This document shows positions 45,810-54,880 of a DNA stretch of 64,000 nt, piece by piece. The DNA lies in NCBI RefSeq assembly GCF_000826685.1, contig NZ_JROO01000013.1, positions 1-64,000 of the forward strand, in the 5' to 3' direction. Under the pieces are notes generated by a model that was not told the origin of the DNA, did not search any database, and worked only from the letters and a program-made list of their open reading frames with translations. Numbering within the stretch: position 1 is the stretch's first letter; every line of letters begins with the position of its first letter. Made by a program: the position numbers and the translations under genes. The stretch comes from Streptomonospora alba (GTDB lineage Bacteria; Actinomycetota; Actinomycetes; Streptosporangiales; Streptosporangiaceae).

Positions 45810-47804
45810 TCACGGCGCGCCGCCGCTCACCGGATCGGAGTAGCCGCCGCTCACGAAGTCGCGGTGCGCGCGGACGGCGAGCTCCCAGCCGCCCGAGCCG
45901 CCGGCGATCGACCAGTTCGTCCCGTCGTTGATCACCGCGGCGCTGCTCCACCCCTCGCCCTCGCCGGGGCCCTTGCCGTCGCGCGGCTCGCATGTGGGAG
46001 ACGAGGACTCACCTGAGGGCTCCCCCGCGTCGGCGCCCGCGTCCGGGGACGGCGACGCGGCGGTGCCCCCGCCGCCGGTCGTCGGCGACGGCTCGGGCAG
46101 GCGGCAGCGCAGCGGGCGGCGCCACACCTCGTAATGGGTCGCCGAGGGGACCTCCGCCCAGCTGAGCCGTCCGCCGCCGGAGCCGACGCGGACCCGCTCC
46201 GGCGCCGGCGGCGGGTCGTCGTCGTAGACGACCTCGACCGGGTCCGAGCGCATGCCGCCCTCGTCGCCCTTGAACGGCTGGACGACGAACTCGTAGGTCG
46301 CCCCGGCCAGCAGGCTGTCGACCACCACCGAGGGCCGCTCGCCCGCTCCCGAGACCGCGACCTCCACGGGAAGGCGCACCTGGTCGTCGCCGTCGGGCCG
46401 CAGGCGCTGCTGGAGCACCTCGTATCGAGTGGCACCCGGCACCCGGTCCCAGCTCAGCCGCACGCCGCCGTCGGCCTGCTCGGCGCCGACCTCGGGCGCC
46501 GAGCGCGGCCCCGTGCGCACATCGGGCAGCGGACGCGGGAAGGGCTCACCCAGGCGCAGGTCGTCGGCGAGGGCGTCGGCGAACGCCGCGGCGATCTTCA
46601 CCTCGCCGAGGGAGCCGGGGTGCGTGCCGTCCCAGGTGTCCTGGGCCGGCGCGAAGTCGGCCGCGGTGCGGGCCACGACGATCGGCGAGCGGTCGCCGCT
46701 CATCTCGGCGGCCAGGTCGGGCAGCGCCGCGTTGAACCGGGCTATGCGGGTGTTGAGCTCCTCGTCGGAGCCGCTGCCCCACACCGGGGTGACCTCGCCC
46801 AGCACCACGCGGACACCGCCTTTGGCGACGCGGGCGGCGGTGACGGCGTCGCGCACGGCCGTCAGCGCGTCCTCCACCGAACGGCCGCGGGCGAAGTCGT
46901 TCACGCCTGCCATGAACAGCAGGTAGTGGGGGTCGTGCTCGGCGACCTGCGCGCCGATGTCCTCGGCGAGCTCGGCCGCCGTGGCGCCCCACCGGCCCGC
47001 GTGGTCGGTGTCGAAGTCGGCGTCGGCGTAGCTGGTGGCCCCCTGGTCTCCGGTGACGGGGTCGAGCAGGAAGTCGTAGGGGCCCACGAAGTCGACGTCG
47101 AGTTCCGAGCGGCCGTTCAGGTGCCGCCAGAGGCGGTAGCGCCAGGTGAAGTCGCCGCTGCTGCCCTGGGCGAGGGAGTCGCCGGCGATCATGATCCGGG
47201 AGGTTCCCTCGGGCGGGGCCGCGGCGGTGGAGAGGCCCGGATCGGAGTCGCCCGGGGCGTCCTCGGAGCCGCCGGTGCGGAAGGTGCCCAGCACGCTCTG
47301 GATCAGCAGCAGCGTGACGAACATGGCGGCGACGGTGACGCCGAACAGGCCCAGCGGGGTGGGCTTGAACCGCGGCGCGGAGCCGTCGGCGCCGGTGCGC
47401 AGCACGCGCTGCACCAGGCGCCGCCTGCGCCCTGCAGGAGCCTCGGCCTCGCCGGGGGCGGTGGGCGAAGGGGACTCGTCGGCGGCCGACCGACCGCCGG
47501 TTCCTTCGGCAGCGGCCTCGCGCTCCGTATCGGAGCCGGGCGCCGCACCGGTGCCGGCTCCGGCTGCGGAGCCCCGCGGCTCGTCGGCGCCGCTGTCATG
47601 GGCGTGGGCACCGGTCGACTCGGTGCCGCCCGCCCCCGCGGCCGTTGCCGGAGTCTCCGCGGCCGCACCGGCGGCTTCGGCTCCCGCGCCCTCGCTGTCA
47701 CGGGCGGTGCGGTCGCGCAGCCGGCGGGGGGCGAGGCGGGCGAGGCGGCGGGCTAGCCGCCCGAGCCGGGTGGCGCGGCCGGGGGGATCGTGCTCGCTGG
47801 CCAC
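45810..47804 (-). CDS. Membrane-anchored SGNH hydrolase with fibronectin type III domains
   Basis: 664-residue protein. A disordered Ala/Glu/Gly-rich cytosolic part (1-145), one transmembrane helix (about 152-173), then an external SGNH/GDSL hydrolase: GDS with Ser210, Gly275 region (RWGATAAELAED), GVND with Asn302, and DGTH with Asp392/His395, so block I to V residues are present. Two fibronectin-III-like domains follow (about 428-525 and 530-655). Such enzymes deacylate or acylate envelope glycans; with the acyltransferases nearby, a role in glycan O-acyl turnover is plausible. GTG start at 47804 with GGGGGTGA upstream; an extension upstream is low-complexity. Confidence 0.82.
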   Translation of the reverse strand: MASEHDPPGRATRLGRLARRLARLAPRRLRDRTARDSEGAGAEAAGAAAETPATAAGAGGTESTGAHAHDSGADEPRGSAAGAGTGAAPGSDTEREAAAEGTGGRSAADESPSPTAPGEAEAPAGRRRRLVQRVLRTGADGSAPRFKPTPLGLFGVTVAAMFVTLLLIQSVLGTFRTGGSEDAPGDSDPGLSTAAAPPEGTSRIMIAGDSLAQGSSGDFTWRYRLWRHLNGRSELDVDFVGPYDFLLDPVTGDQGATSYADADFDTDHAGRWGATAAELAEDIGAQVAEHDPHYLLFMAGVNDFARGRSVEDALTAVRDAVTAARVAKGGVRVVLGEVTPVWGSGSDEELNTRIARFNAALPDLAAEMSGDRSPIVVARTAADFAPAQDTWDGTHPGSLGEVKIAAAFADALADDLRLGEPFPRPLPDVRTGPRSAPEVGAEQADGGVRLSWDRVPGATRYEVLQQRLRPDGDDQVRLPVEVAVSGAGERPSVVVDSLLAGATYEFVVQPFKGDEGGMRSDPVEVVYDDDPPPAPERVRVGSGGGRLSWAEVPSATHYEVWRRPLRCRLPEPSPTTGGGGTAASPSPDAGADAGEPSGESSSPTCEPRDGKGPGEGEGWSSAAVINDGTNWSIAGGSGGWELAVRAHRDFVSGGYSDPVSGGAP

Positions 47805-48407
47805 GCTGCGATCACCCCCGTGGGACGCGCACGGTCGGCGTCGCCCCCAAGGGACCGGTGGGCCGCGCGGCCGGGGTGTGGGGTGGCACTGGACTGTCCT
47901 CCGTGGCTGACGTCGGGTGGTCTGCAGCGGCGCGCCGCTGTCGGTGGTCCTCGCTTCGCGGCGGGGGCGCCGGTTCGGCGGCCGCACCCCACGATTGAAC
48001 TCCACGGGACCGCGCCCCCGCATGCCGGGTCCGCCCGCCTGTGGACGACCGGCCGTAGCGCTCGGGGCCGGGGTCGTGGCGTCCGTCCCAGTAGAACATG
48101 TAGCAGCCCGGGACGACACAGGTAGCCGATCGGCACCGCAGCGGAGCGCGCCCGTAGCGGAGCCCGCCGACCTGCGAACTCGCAGCGGGTTGGGGACGTC
48201 CGCACCGCCGCCCCGCCCGCGCACGGGCCGGGGTCCGCCCGGCCGAGCGCCGCAGGTGGCGGCAGAACTTGTTATATACGCACGGTCAACTAGGATCGGG
48301 CGGCACGTGCCCCCGCGGCCGCGCGGACCTGCACCGAGCGTCCGGCACCTTCCCCGAATCCGCTCGCGTCCGGCCGTGCGCGGCCGCCGTCCGGAAAGGC
48401 GGCGCCT
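47805..48407. other. 603-bp divergent intergenic region
   Basis: Between the SGNH gene (minus) and the DMT permease (plus). No gene or RNA is evident. One plus-strand promoter is proposed at 48269-48296; the minus-strand promoter is not apparent. Confidence 0.45.
48269..48296 (+). promoter_or_regulatory. Putative sigma-70 promoter of the DMT permease gene
   Basis: -35 TTGTTA (48269-48274), 16-bp spacer, -10 TAGGAT (48291-48296), in a locally AT-rich patch 112 bp before the GTG. Confidence 0.42.
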
Positions 48408-49313
48408 GTGACAGGTCTGATCGCCGCGCTGATCTCCGCCGCGGTCTACTCTCTCGGCCTGACCGTCGAGCAGCGGGCACTGCACCGCTCCCCCGGCATC
48501 AGCGTGCACCGGCCGCTGCATCTGGCCCGCGTCCTGTTGGGCAATCCGCGCTGGGTGGGCGGTTGTGCGCTGGCGGCCGCGGGCAGTGTCGGACTGATCG
48601 TCTCGCTGGGGCTGGCTCCGGTCTCAGTGGTCCAGCCCGCCTTCGCGGGCGGGATCTCGACCATGCTGCTGATCATGGCCCTGGTCCTGGGAGAGCCGAT
48701 CACCCGCGGCGAGCGGCTGGCCTTGGCGCTGATGCCCGTCGCGCTGCTGCTGCTCAGCCTCTCGCTGGGGGCGGGCGGAACCACCGGCACCACGCCGCAC
48801 CTCCCGCTTCTGCTCGGGGTCACCGCGGTGACCGTCCTGGGCTGCGTCCTGGCCATGGCCGCGGCCGGGCGCGCCGGGCGCTACGTGTCGGCGGCCGCGA
48901 TGGGCGCCGCCGCCGGGCTGGCCCAGGGAACGGCGGGGCTGCAGGGCAAGGCGGTGGGCGGTCTGCTCGCCGACAACGGCTTGGTCGCGGCGGTGCCCGC
49001 CGTGCTCGCGTCCCCCTTCCCCTACCTCTACGCCGTGGGGTGGGCGGTGGGCATCGTGCTGTTCCAGACGTCGATGCAGCGTTCCCGCGCCGCGGTCACC
49101 GCGCCCGTCGCCAACGTGACGGGCAACGTCTTCATGGTGGTCGCGGGCACTGTGGTCTTCGCCGAGGACCTGCCCGACGACCCCCGCCGACTCGCCCTGC
49201 GCCTCGCCGGTTTCGCGCTGACCCTGGTCGTCGTGGTCCTGATCCGCGGCAACGTGGCCCGCGCCGAAGCCGATACCGCCCGCACCCGCGCCGCCCGCGA
49301 GGGCGCACGCTGA
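48408..49313 (+). CDS. DMT-superfamily (EamA/NIPA-like) permease
   Basis: 301-residue membrane protein with about nine to ten helices in two similar halves. The first-half AGSVGLIVSLGLAPVSVVQPAF and second-half FQTSMQRSRAAVTAPVANVTGNVFMVVAGTVVF are the paired helices typical of drug/metabolite exporters and NIPA-like Mg transporters. GTG start, GGAAAGG upstream. Substrate unknown; not in an operon. Confidence 0.78.
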   Translation: MTGLIAALISAAVYSLGLTVEQRALHRSPGISVHRPLHLARVLLGNPRWVGGCALAAAGSVGLIVSLGLAPVSVVQPAFAGGISTMLLIMALVLGEPITRGERLALALMPVALLLLSLSLGAGGTTGTTPHLPLLLGVTAVTVLGCVLAMAAAGRAGRYVSAAAMGAAAGLAQGTAGLQGKAVGGLLADNGLVAAVPAVLASPFPYLYAVGWAVGIVLFQTSMQRSRAAVTAPVANVTGNVFMVVAGTVVFAEDLPDDPRRLALRLAGFALTLVVVVLIRGNVARAEADTARTRAAREGAR

Positions 49314-49482
49314 CGCGGGGCTTGCGGCCCGTCGCCGCCGCTGCGATCGGCGCCGCCGCCGGCCGGCGTGTGATGTGCGCAGCGTCGGCCCCGACACGCT
49401 TCCCCGGGAACCGCCCGCGACGGCCGCTCAGGTGCCGAGGACCTCCGCTACGGCGCCCCCTGGCCGGCGCACCGCACCCGGA

Positions 49483-50046
49483 TCACACGCGCACGGAAAG
49501 CGCCTCGCCGAGCGCCGGTGCCGCGACCTCGGCCCAGGCGTCGACGACGCCGCGCGGCTCGGCGAGCTCGCGGCGGCTCACCAGCAGGCCCGGCTCGACG
49601 ACCCACGCTCCCAGGTCGGCCAGCAGCACCCGCAGGTCGTCCTCGATCGTGCGCCCGTTGCGCAGGTCGTCGACGACGGCCATCGGCACGGCCACCCCGT
49701 GGCCCAGACCCAATTCCGGCAGGCGGTCCAGGAAGACCTTGAGCAGACCGGTGTAGCTGCCGTGGGCTTGAGGCGAGGCCACCAGCAGCACGTCGCTGCG
49801 ACGGACGGTTTCCAGCGCCTCGACGACGTCGCGACCGGGGCGTGCGGCCAGCAGCGCGGGGCCGAGGTCGGCGAGGTCGACGACGTCGGTCCTGTCGAAT
49901 CCGGTGCGGGTGCCGGATCCGCCCTGCGTGCCGCCCGAGGCGAGCGGGCCGACGAGGCGGGACAGGGCGGCTGAGGCGTGCGCGGCCGCGGCGCGGATCT
50001 CCGATCGCGGCTGGGGGTCGGCGACGACAACGGTGAATCGGGACAT
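49483..50046 (-). CDS. NADPH-dependent FMN reductase-like flavoprotein
   Basis: 187-residue flavodoxin-fold protein. LLVASPQAHGSYTGLLKVFLDRL matches the SsuE/azoreductase family loop that binds FMN and forms the dimer, and VVVADPQPRSEIRAAAA the N-terminal phosphate loop. It reduces FMN with NAD(P)H for a partner monooxygenase or acts as quinone reductase. ATG start with AGGAG 8 nt upstream. No monooxygenase is adjacent. Confidence 0.82.
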   Translation of the reverse strand: MSRFTVVVADPQPRSEIRAAAAHASAALSRLVGPLASGGTQGGSGTRTGFDRTDVVDLADLGPALLAARPGRDVVEALETVRRSDVLLVASPQAHGSYTGLLKVFLDRLPELGLGHGVAVPMAVVDDLRNGRTIEDDLRVLLADLGAWVVEPGLLVSRRELAEPRGVVDAWAEVAAPALGEALSVRV

Positions 50047-50602
50047 GCTCGAACTCCTGGTGCGTGCGGCTGGTCTGACCGTGTGCGGGCGTGAAGACCG
50101 ACGGCACCGTCGGGTCGCGGCCGGTGGCGGTGGTGGCGGCCGATCGCGGCAGGCGGCGCCCGCGGAGCGGCGCCGATCCGCGGGGACCGGCGCGTCGGAA
50201 CGCCGGTGCGCGGCGCGCCGGGGTCGGCGACGGCGGTGTCAGGCGGTGGCCGCGCTTGCGAGGGCGGCGGGCGGCGCGGCGCCGACCGTTCGGCGCCGGA
50301 TCGGGCGGGGAGGAGGAGGGCTCCCGGCCCGCGCTACCTGCGACAGAGTGCGCTGGCCTGCCGGCGCAGGTCGACGTGCAAGCGCTGGACGAGCAGCTCA
50401 CCGGCGGACATGGTCACCATGATGCTGGGGGTCCCGGCTATCGTCAATGCTGGGCGGATGTGACCGCCCGCCCTCTGCCGCGCCGGTATCGGCGGCGCTC
50501 CCGGCCGACGGCCCCCGTTCCGCGGGGCCGTGCGGGGCGCGATCGACATTCCCGCCGGAGGAGGGCGACCAGGGTGTTATCGGGCACAGGAGGACGCACG
50601 AC
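50047..50602. other. 556-bp divergent intergenic region
   Basis: Between the FMN reductase (minus) and nagA (plus). No gene is evident. I looked for a DasR box before nagA and did not find a convincing one. Confidence 0.45.
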
Positions 50603-51757
50603 ATGGGCCAAGGGCCGACCGGGACGACGCTGACGAACGCACGGCTGCTCACCCCGAACGGGGTGCGGGTCGGCTGGCTGCGGGCGGAGAACCAGCGCAT
50701 CACGGCTCTAGGCACGGGCGAGCCGCCCGAAAGCGACACCGAGACCGTCGACGCCGAGGGGAGATGGGTGCTGCCCGGCGCGGTCGACATCCACATCCAC
50801 GGCGGCGCGGGCGCGGCCTTCACCGACGCCGACCCCGAGCAGGCGATGCGCATCGTGGAGTTCAACCGCTCGCGCGGGGTCACGACGCTGGTCGGCGGGC
50901 TGGTGACGGCCGCGCCCGACGACACCCTCGCGCAGGTCGCGGCGCTCGCCGAGGTCGCCGACGCGGGCGGCATCGCCGGCGTGTACCTGGAGGGGCCCTA
51001 CATCGCGCCGAGCAAGTGCGGTGCGCACGACCCGGCCCTGCTGCGCGAACCCGACCTCGCCGAGTTCGCCCGGATGCTCAAGGCCGGACGCGGCCATGTG
51101 CGGATGATCACCGTGGCGCCCGAGCTGCCCGGGGCGCTGGAGCTGATCCGCGCAGCCGTCTCCGAGGGGGTCGTCGCCGCCGTCGGCCACACCGAGGCGA
51201 CCTACGACGAGGCGCGGGCGGCCTTCGACGCGGGAGCGACGGTGGCCACGCACGTCTACAACCAGATGCGCCCGCTGCACCACCGCGAACCCGGCCCGAT
51301 CGCGGCGGCGCTGAACGACGAGCGCGTCACCGTCGAGCTGATCAACGACGGCGTGCACGTCCACCCGGGTGCGGCGCGGCTGGTGTTCGACAACGCCGGC
51401 AGCCACAGGGTGGCGCTGATCACCGATGCGATGTCGGCCACCGGGCTGGGCGACGGCGAATACACGCTGGGCAGTCTGCGGGTGCGCGTCGAGGACGGCC
51501 GCGCCCGCATCGCCGAGACCGGGCAGATCGCCAGCAGCACGATCGTGCTCCCCGACGCGGTCCGCCGGGCGGTACACACGATGGGCGTCTCGCTGGAGGC
51601 GGCGGCGCACGCCGCCACCGCGGTCCCGGCGCGGGCGCTGGACCTGCCCGGCGTGGGGTCGCTGACCGCGGGTGCCAAGGCCGACCTGCTGCTGCTGGAC
51701 GAGGAGCTGTCGGTGGCGGCCGTCATGCACCACGGTTCCTGGATCCGCCGGCCCTGA
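50603..51757 (+). CDS. nagA: N-acetylglucosamine-6-phosphate deacetylase
   Basis: 384-residue amidohydrolase-fold enzyme that hydrolyses GlcNAc-6-P to GlcN-6-P and acetate, feeding cell-wall or chitin sugar into metabolism. DIHIHGG (62-68) gives the first metal pair, LEGPYIAPSKCGAHDP the Glu ligand and substrate loop, then GHTEAT (His), THVYNQM (His) and TDAMSATG (catalytic Asp). Length is normal. AGGAGG lies 9 nt before the ATG. No nagB or PTS genes adjoin it. Confidence 0.93.
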   Translation: MGQGPTGTTLTNARLLTPNGVRVGWLRAENQRITALGTGEPPESDTETVDAEGRWVLPGAVDIHIHGGAGAAFTDADPEQAMRIVEFNRSRGVTTLVGGLVTAAPDDTLAQVAALAEVADAGGIAGVYLEGPYIAPSKCGAHDPALLREPDLAEFARMLKAGRGHVRMITVAPELPGALELIRAAVSEGVVAAVGHTEATYDEARAAFDAGATVATHVYNQMRPLHHREPGPIAAALNDERVTVELINDGVHVHPGAARLVFDNAGSHRVALITDAMSATGLGDGEYTLGSLRVRVEDGRARIAETGQIASSTIVLPDAVRRAVHTMGVSLEAAAHAATAVPARALDLPGVGSLTAGAKADLLLLDEELSVAAVMHHGSWIRRP

Positions 51758-51953
51758 CACCGCGCCGGAGGGCGGGGCGATCGCCCGGCCCGGCCTCTCC
51801 CCGGAACGGCTCGGTCGCCGAACCTGGCCACCAGGTGGAGGTGGATCCGTGCGTTGGGCTGCGTCGGGCAGCCCGCAGCGATACCCATGTGGCGTGGAGC
51901 GGGGCGGCGGGTAGCCGTCCCCGGTACCGCTCCGCACGCATGGGGGAGATTCG

Positions 51954-54179
51954 ATGGACATCGCCGTATCGGTGGTCGTGCCGGCACACAACAGCTCGAA
52001 GGGGGTTCGCCACGGGCTCGACTCGCTGCGCCGCCAGACGCTTGCGCGCGAGCGCTTCGAGGTGGTCTACGTCGACGACGGCTCCACCGACGGCACCGGC
52101 GAACTGCTCGACGCCGAGGTCTCCGGCGAACCCAACTTCTCCGTCGTGCACATCGACAACTCCGGCTGGCCGGGCCGTCCGCGCAACGTCGGCCTCCACC
52201 ATGCCCGCGGTCGCTACGTACTGTTCATGGACGACGACGACCGGCTCGGCCCGGAAGCGCTCGCCCGCCTCTACCACCGGGCCTCCCAGGACCGGGCCGA
52301 CATCGTGTTCGGCCGCATGGCCGGGGTGGGCCGGACCGCCCCGCGCGAGATCTTCCAGCAGCCCATGTCCAACGGCTCGCTGCGCACGGATCCGCTGCTG
52401 CTGAGCAGCCTGACGGTCCACAAGATGTTCCGGCGCGGCTTCCTCCTGGACAACGGGCTCGCGTTCCCCGAGGGACGGGTCCGCCTGGAGGACCACATGT
52501 TCATGCTGCGCGCCTACCTGGCCACCGACCGGGTCTCCGTCGTGCACGACTACACCTGCTACTACTGGGTGCGCGCCACGGGCTTCGGCAACATCTCCTA
52601 TGCCGCCAAGGAGCCCACCGAGTTCCTGGGCAGCATCGAGCGGATCTTCGACATCATCGACAGCGAGGTCGAGCCCGGCCCGTTCCGCGACCGGCTTATC
52701 GCCCACTGGCTGCGCTCCAAACTGCTGGGCCTGTTCCAGGGCCGCAGGTTCCTGCGCCAAGACCTCGAACGTGTCGCCCGGATGCACCGGCAGGCCGCCG
52801 ACCTCGTGCGCCGGCGCGTCCCCGACTCGGCCCTGGACCGCCTCAACGCGTTCGCGCGGCTGCGGGCGGCCGCGCTCACCGCGGGCGGCCCGGCGGCGCT
52901 GAAGGGCGTGGCCGAATTCGAGGAGGACGTCGCCCACCGCACCCGCGTCACCGGCTTCCGCTGGGAGGGCTCCGTGCTCGCCGTGGCAACCGACACCGCG
53001 CTGGAGCGCCGCTCGACGGGCACCCCCTTGGAGTTCGTGCGCGAGGGCGCCGCGGTCTACTGGGATCTGCCCGCGGAGCTGCTGGAGAACCCCCGGATCA
53101 AGGAGGCCGCCGAGGTCAGCGAGGTGCTGCCGGCGACCGCCTACCGCGCCTTCGGCACCCGAAACGGCGACCCGGCCGTGGTCCGACTGCCACTGGACTC
53201 CGAGCCCGGCGAGGAGCCCGCCGAGGCACCGGGCCGCGTCCGGCTGCGGCTGACCGGCACAGTACGCGTCGACGCTGCCGGCGGCGACCACGGGCGCCCC
53301 CTCGACGGGACCTGGAAGTTCAGCACCCGCGTGGTCGTCGGCGGCATCGGCAGCGACTGCACGCTGGGGCCGGACCGCGCGCACAGCACTGAGCGCACCC
53401 GCACGCCCGCGTTCGTCGGTTCCCGGGACGCGGCGCGCTTCGCCAACCCCTACTTCAACGCCGAGGGCCTGCTCACCCTGTCCACGACCGGCAGTTGGCG
53501 CCCACTGCGGCGTGCCCTGCGAACAGGGCTGCCCGCCGAGGTCTCACGCACTGCGGAAGGGCTGCGCGTGGAGATCCCGCTCGCGATGCAGGCGGCGGCG
53601 CCGGGAGCGCTCACACTCACCTGCACCGACGAGGGCCGGGCGCCGATCAGCACCACTGCACGCGTCTGCGCACCGCCGCGCCCACCCGAGGGCGGCGACC
53701 TGCCGACCGCTGTGCTGGCGGGAACCCTGCCGAAGCCTGCCAGGCGCGGTGTGCTGCACCTCGGCGTGGGCGAGGGCGACGCGCACACGCCCCTCGGACT
53801 GGACCTGTACTGGACCCCGCTGGGCTGGCGCGTCGGCCGCGCCGAGGGCCGGCTGGCGCAGCGCTGCGCTCGGGCGTGCACGCGGCGAGCCCGGCGTGCC
53901 GCCCGGCGGATGCCCCGGCCCGTACGCCGGGCGTACACGGGGGCCAAGTACGCGCTGCGGCCGGGGAGCGCCGCGCGCCGAAGCGCGCGGCAGGCCACCG
54001 CACCGCGGCGCGACGGCGCGGCCGTAGGCGGCACCGAGCCGGTCCAGGCCGCTGGTGCTGCGCGGACCGCCCCGGGTCCGGCGGCTCGGCGCAGCGGCGG
54101 CGGCGAGCGGCCGGGCGCCGCGCCGGTAGGCCGCGAAGCGGGCGGCGAACCCGCGCGGGGCGACAAGGAGCGCAGGTAA
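51954..54179 (+). CDS. GT2-family glycosyltransferase with long C-terminal region
   Basis: 741-residue protein. Residues 1 to about 230 are a GT-A domain: VVVPAHNSSKGV, VDDGSTDGT (40-48), the metal site DDDD (93-96) and LEDHMF as the acceptor-side acid motif. The middle (about 330-610) is beta-rich, as in the C-terminal modules of teichoic-acid glycosyltransferases such as TarS/TarP-like enzymes. The last about 110 residues are Arg/Ala-rich and strongly basic. No transmembrane helix. GGGGGAG before the ATG. Possible wall-polymer glycosylation. Not coupled to nagA (196-bp gap). Confidence 0.83.
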   Translation: MDIAVSVVVPAHNSSKGVRHGLDSLRRQTLARERFEVVYVDDGSTDGTGELLDAEVSGEPNFSVVHIDNSGWPGRPRNVGLHHARGRYVLFMDDDDRLGPEALARLYHRASQDRADIVFGRMAGVGRTAPREIFQQPMSNGSLRTDPLLLSSLTVHKMFRRGFLLDNGLAFPEGRVRLEDHMFMLRAYLATDRVSVVHDYTCYYWVRATGFGNISYAAKEPTEFLGSIERIFDIIDSEVEPGPFRDRLIAHWLRSKLLGLFQGRRFLRQDLERVARMHRQAADLVRRRVPDSALDRLNAFARLRAAALTAGGPAALKGVAEFEEDVAHRTRVTGFRWEGSVLAVATDTALERRSTGTPLEFVREGAAVYWDLPAELLENPRIKEAAEVSEVLPATAYRAFGTRNGDPAVVRLPLDSEPGEEPAEAPGRVRLRLTGTVRVDAAGGDHGRPLDGTWKFSTRVVVGGIGSDCTLGPDRAHSTERTRTPAFVGSRDAARFANPYFNAEGLLTLSTTGSWRPLRRALRTGLPAEVSRTAEGLRVEIPLAMQAAAPGALTLTCTDEGRAPISTTARVCAPPRPPEGGDLPTAVLAGTLPKPARRGVLHLGVGEGDAHTPLGLDLYWTPLGWRVGRAEGRLAQRCARACTRRARRAARRMPRPVRRAYTGAKYALRPGSAARRSARQATAPRRDGAAVGGTEPVQAAGAARTAPGPAARRSGGGERPGAAPVGREAGGEPARGDKERR

Positions 54180-54333
54180 GCGGATACCGGGTGAGTGCAG
54201 GCGCCCGGACACGGGGGACGCGGGCGGCCCGGTACGAGCGGTCGGCGTGTCATGGGCACGCTACGACGTTTCGTGGACACTCGGAGTCACAATGGCGGTG
54301 ACAGTGCGTCCGGCACGAGTGAAGGAGGCCGCC

Positions 54334-54651
54334 GTGGTCGACCGTCCTGCTAGCAGCAACTTCCGGCCCTCGCCCGCGCCTGTGCCGAACTCCTCCGGAC
54401 GCGCCCAGCTCTCCCGCCTGGCCACGGCCGTGACGCGCTACGGCGTGTGGGCACGCGTCATCGACGACGCGGCACCCTATCTGCGGGTCAGCAACCCGGA
54501 ATCGGAGTCCGCGGTCGAGGACGTCTTCTGCGAGTCCCGCTCCCACGACCACGCCTTCATCGCGTCCTTCGGCGTCCATCTGGGCAGCAGCGACAGCCTC
54601 GACCTCACGGCCCGCAACGTCGCCTGGCTCGTCGGCGCCACACCCGACTGA
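54334..54651 (+). CDS. Hypothetical protein
   Basis: 105-residue protein of unknown function. The GTG at 54334 has an excellent ribosome binding site (GAAGGAGG, 5 nt), which is the main evidence that it is a gene; an alternative ATG lies at 54292. The composition is ordinary, with a Ser/Pro-rich first 30 residues and a compact remainder (YGVWARVIDDAAPYLRV, FCESRSHDHAFIASFGVHLG). No signal peptide or helix. It ends 9 bp before a strong hairpin and converges on ssrA. Confidence 0.6.
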   Translation: MVDRPASSNFRPSPAPVPNSSGRAQLSRLATAVTRYGVWARVIDDAAPYLRVSNPESESAVEDVFCESRSHDHAFIASFGVHLGSSDSLDLTARNVAWLVGATPD

Positions 54652-54660
54652 CACCACCGC

Positions 54661-54708
54661 GCATGAACAGAGCCTCCGGCCCGTGCGGGTCGGAGGCTCT
54701 GTTCATGC
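54661..54708. terminator. 18-bp perfect hairpin between hypothetical gene and ssrA
   Basis: GCATGAACAGAGCCTCCG (54661-54678) is the exact reverse complement of 54691-54708; the 12-nt loop can pair further. It begins 9 bp after the hypothetical gene stop. No T tract. Probably terminates that gene and may also catch transcripts from the ssrA side. Confidence 0.65.
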
Positions 54709-54875
54709 CGGGGGTCCGGGGGTCGCCCCCCGGATACAACTGCGGCCCGCCGGGAAGACGACCGGAGGCCGTCGACCACAGCGGGCCGCACCATCGGGGG
54801 TCCGGGGGTCGCCCCCCGGATACAACTGCGGCCCGCCGGGAAGACGACCGGAGGTCGTCGACCACAGCGGGCCGC
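54709..54875. repeat. Two 81-bp direct repeats of nested hairpins, downstream of ssrA
   Basis: 54709-54789 and 54795-54875 are the same at 80 of 81 positions. Each holds a CCGGGGG/CCCCCGG stem, a 9-10 bp stem GCGGCCCGC/GCGGGCCGC, and inside it GACGACC/GGTCGTC (perfect in the copy next to ssrA, one G.U change in the other). They follow the ssrA 3' end by 5 bp on its strand. Confidence 0.85.
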
Positions 54876-54880
54876 GCTCG

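Noticed and set aside
48269-49756. Open frame in another phase across the DMT permease
   Set aside because: Arg/Gly/Ala-rich shadow of the permease; the real protein has clear paired transmembrane helices.
50060-50460. Possible DasR (dre) sites before nagA, e.g. TGGTCTGACC near 50075 and ATGGTCACCAT near 50410
   Set aside because: Half-site spacing is shorter than the 16-bp dre consensus, and the first lies at the FMN reductase end.
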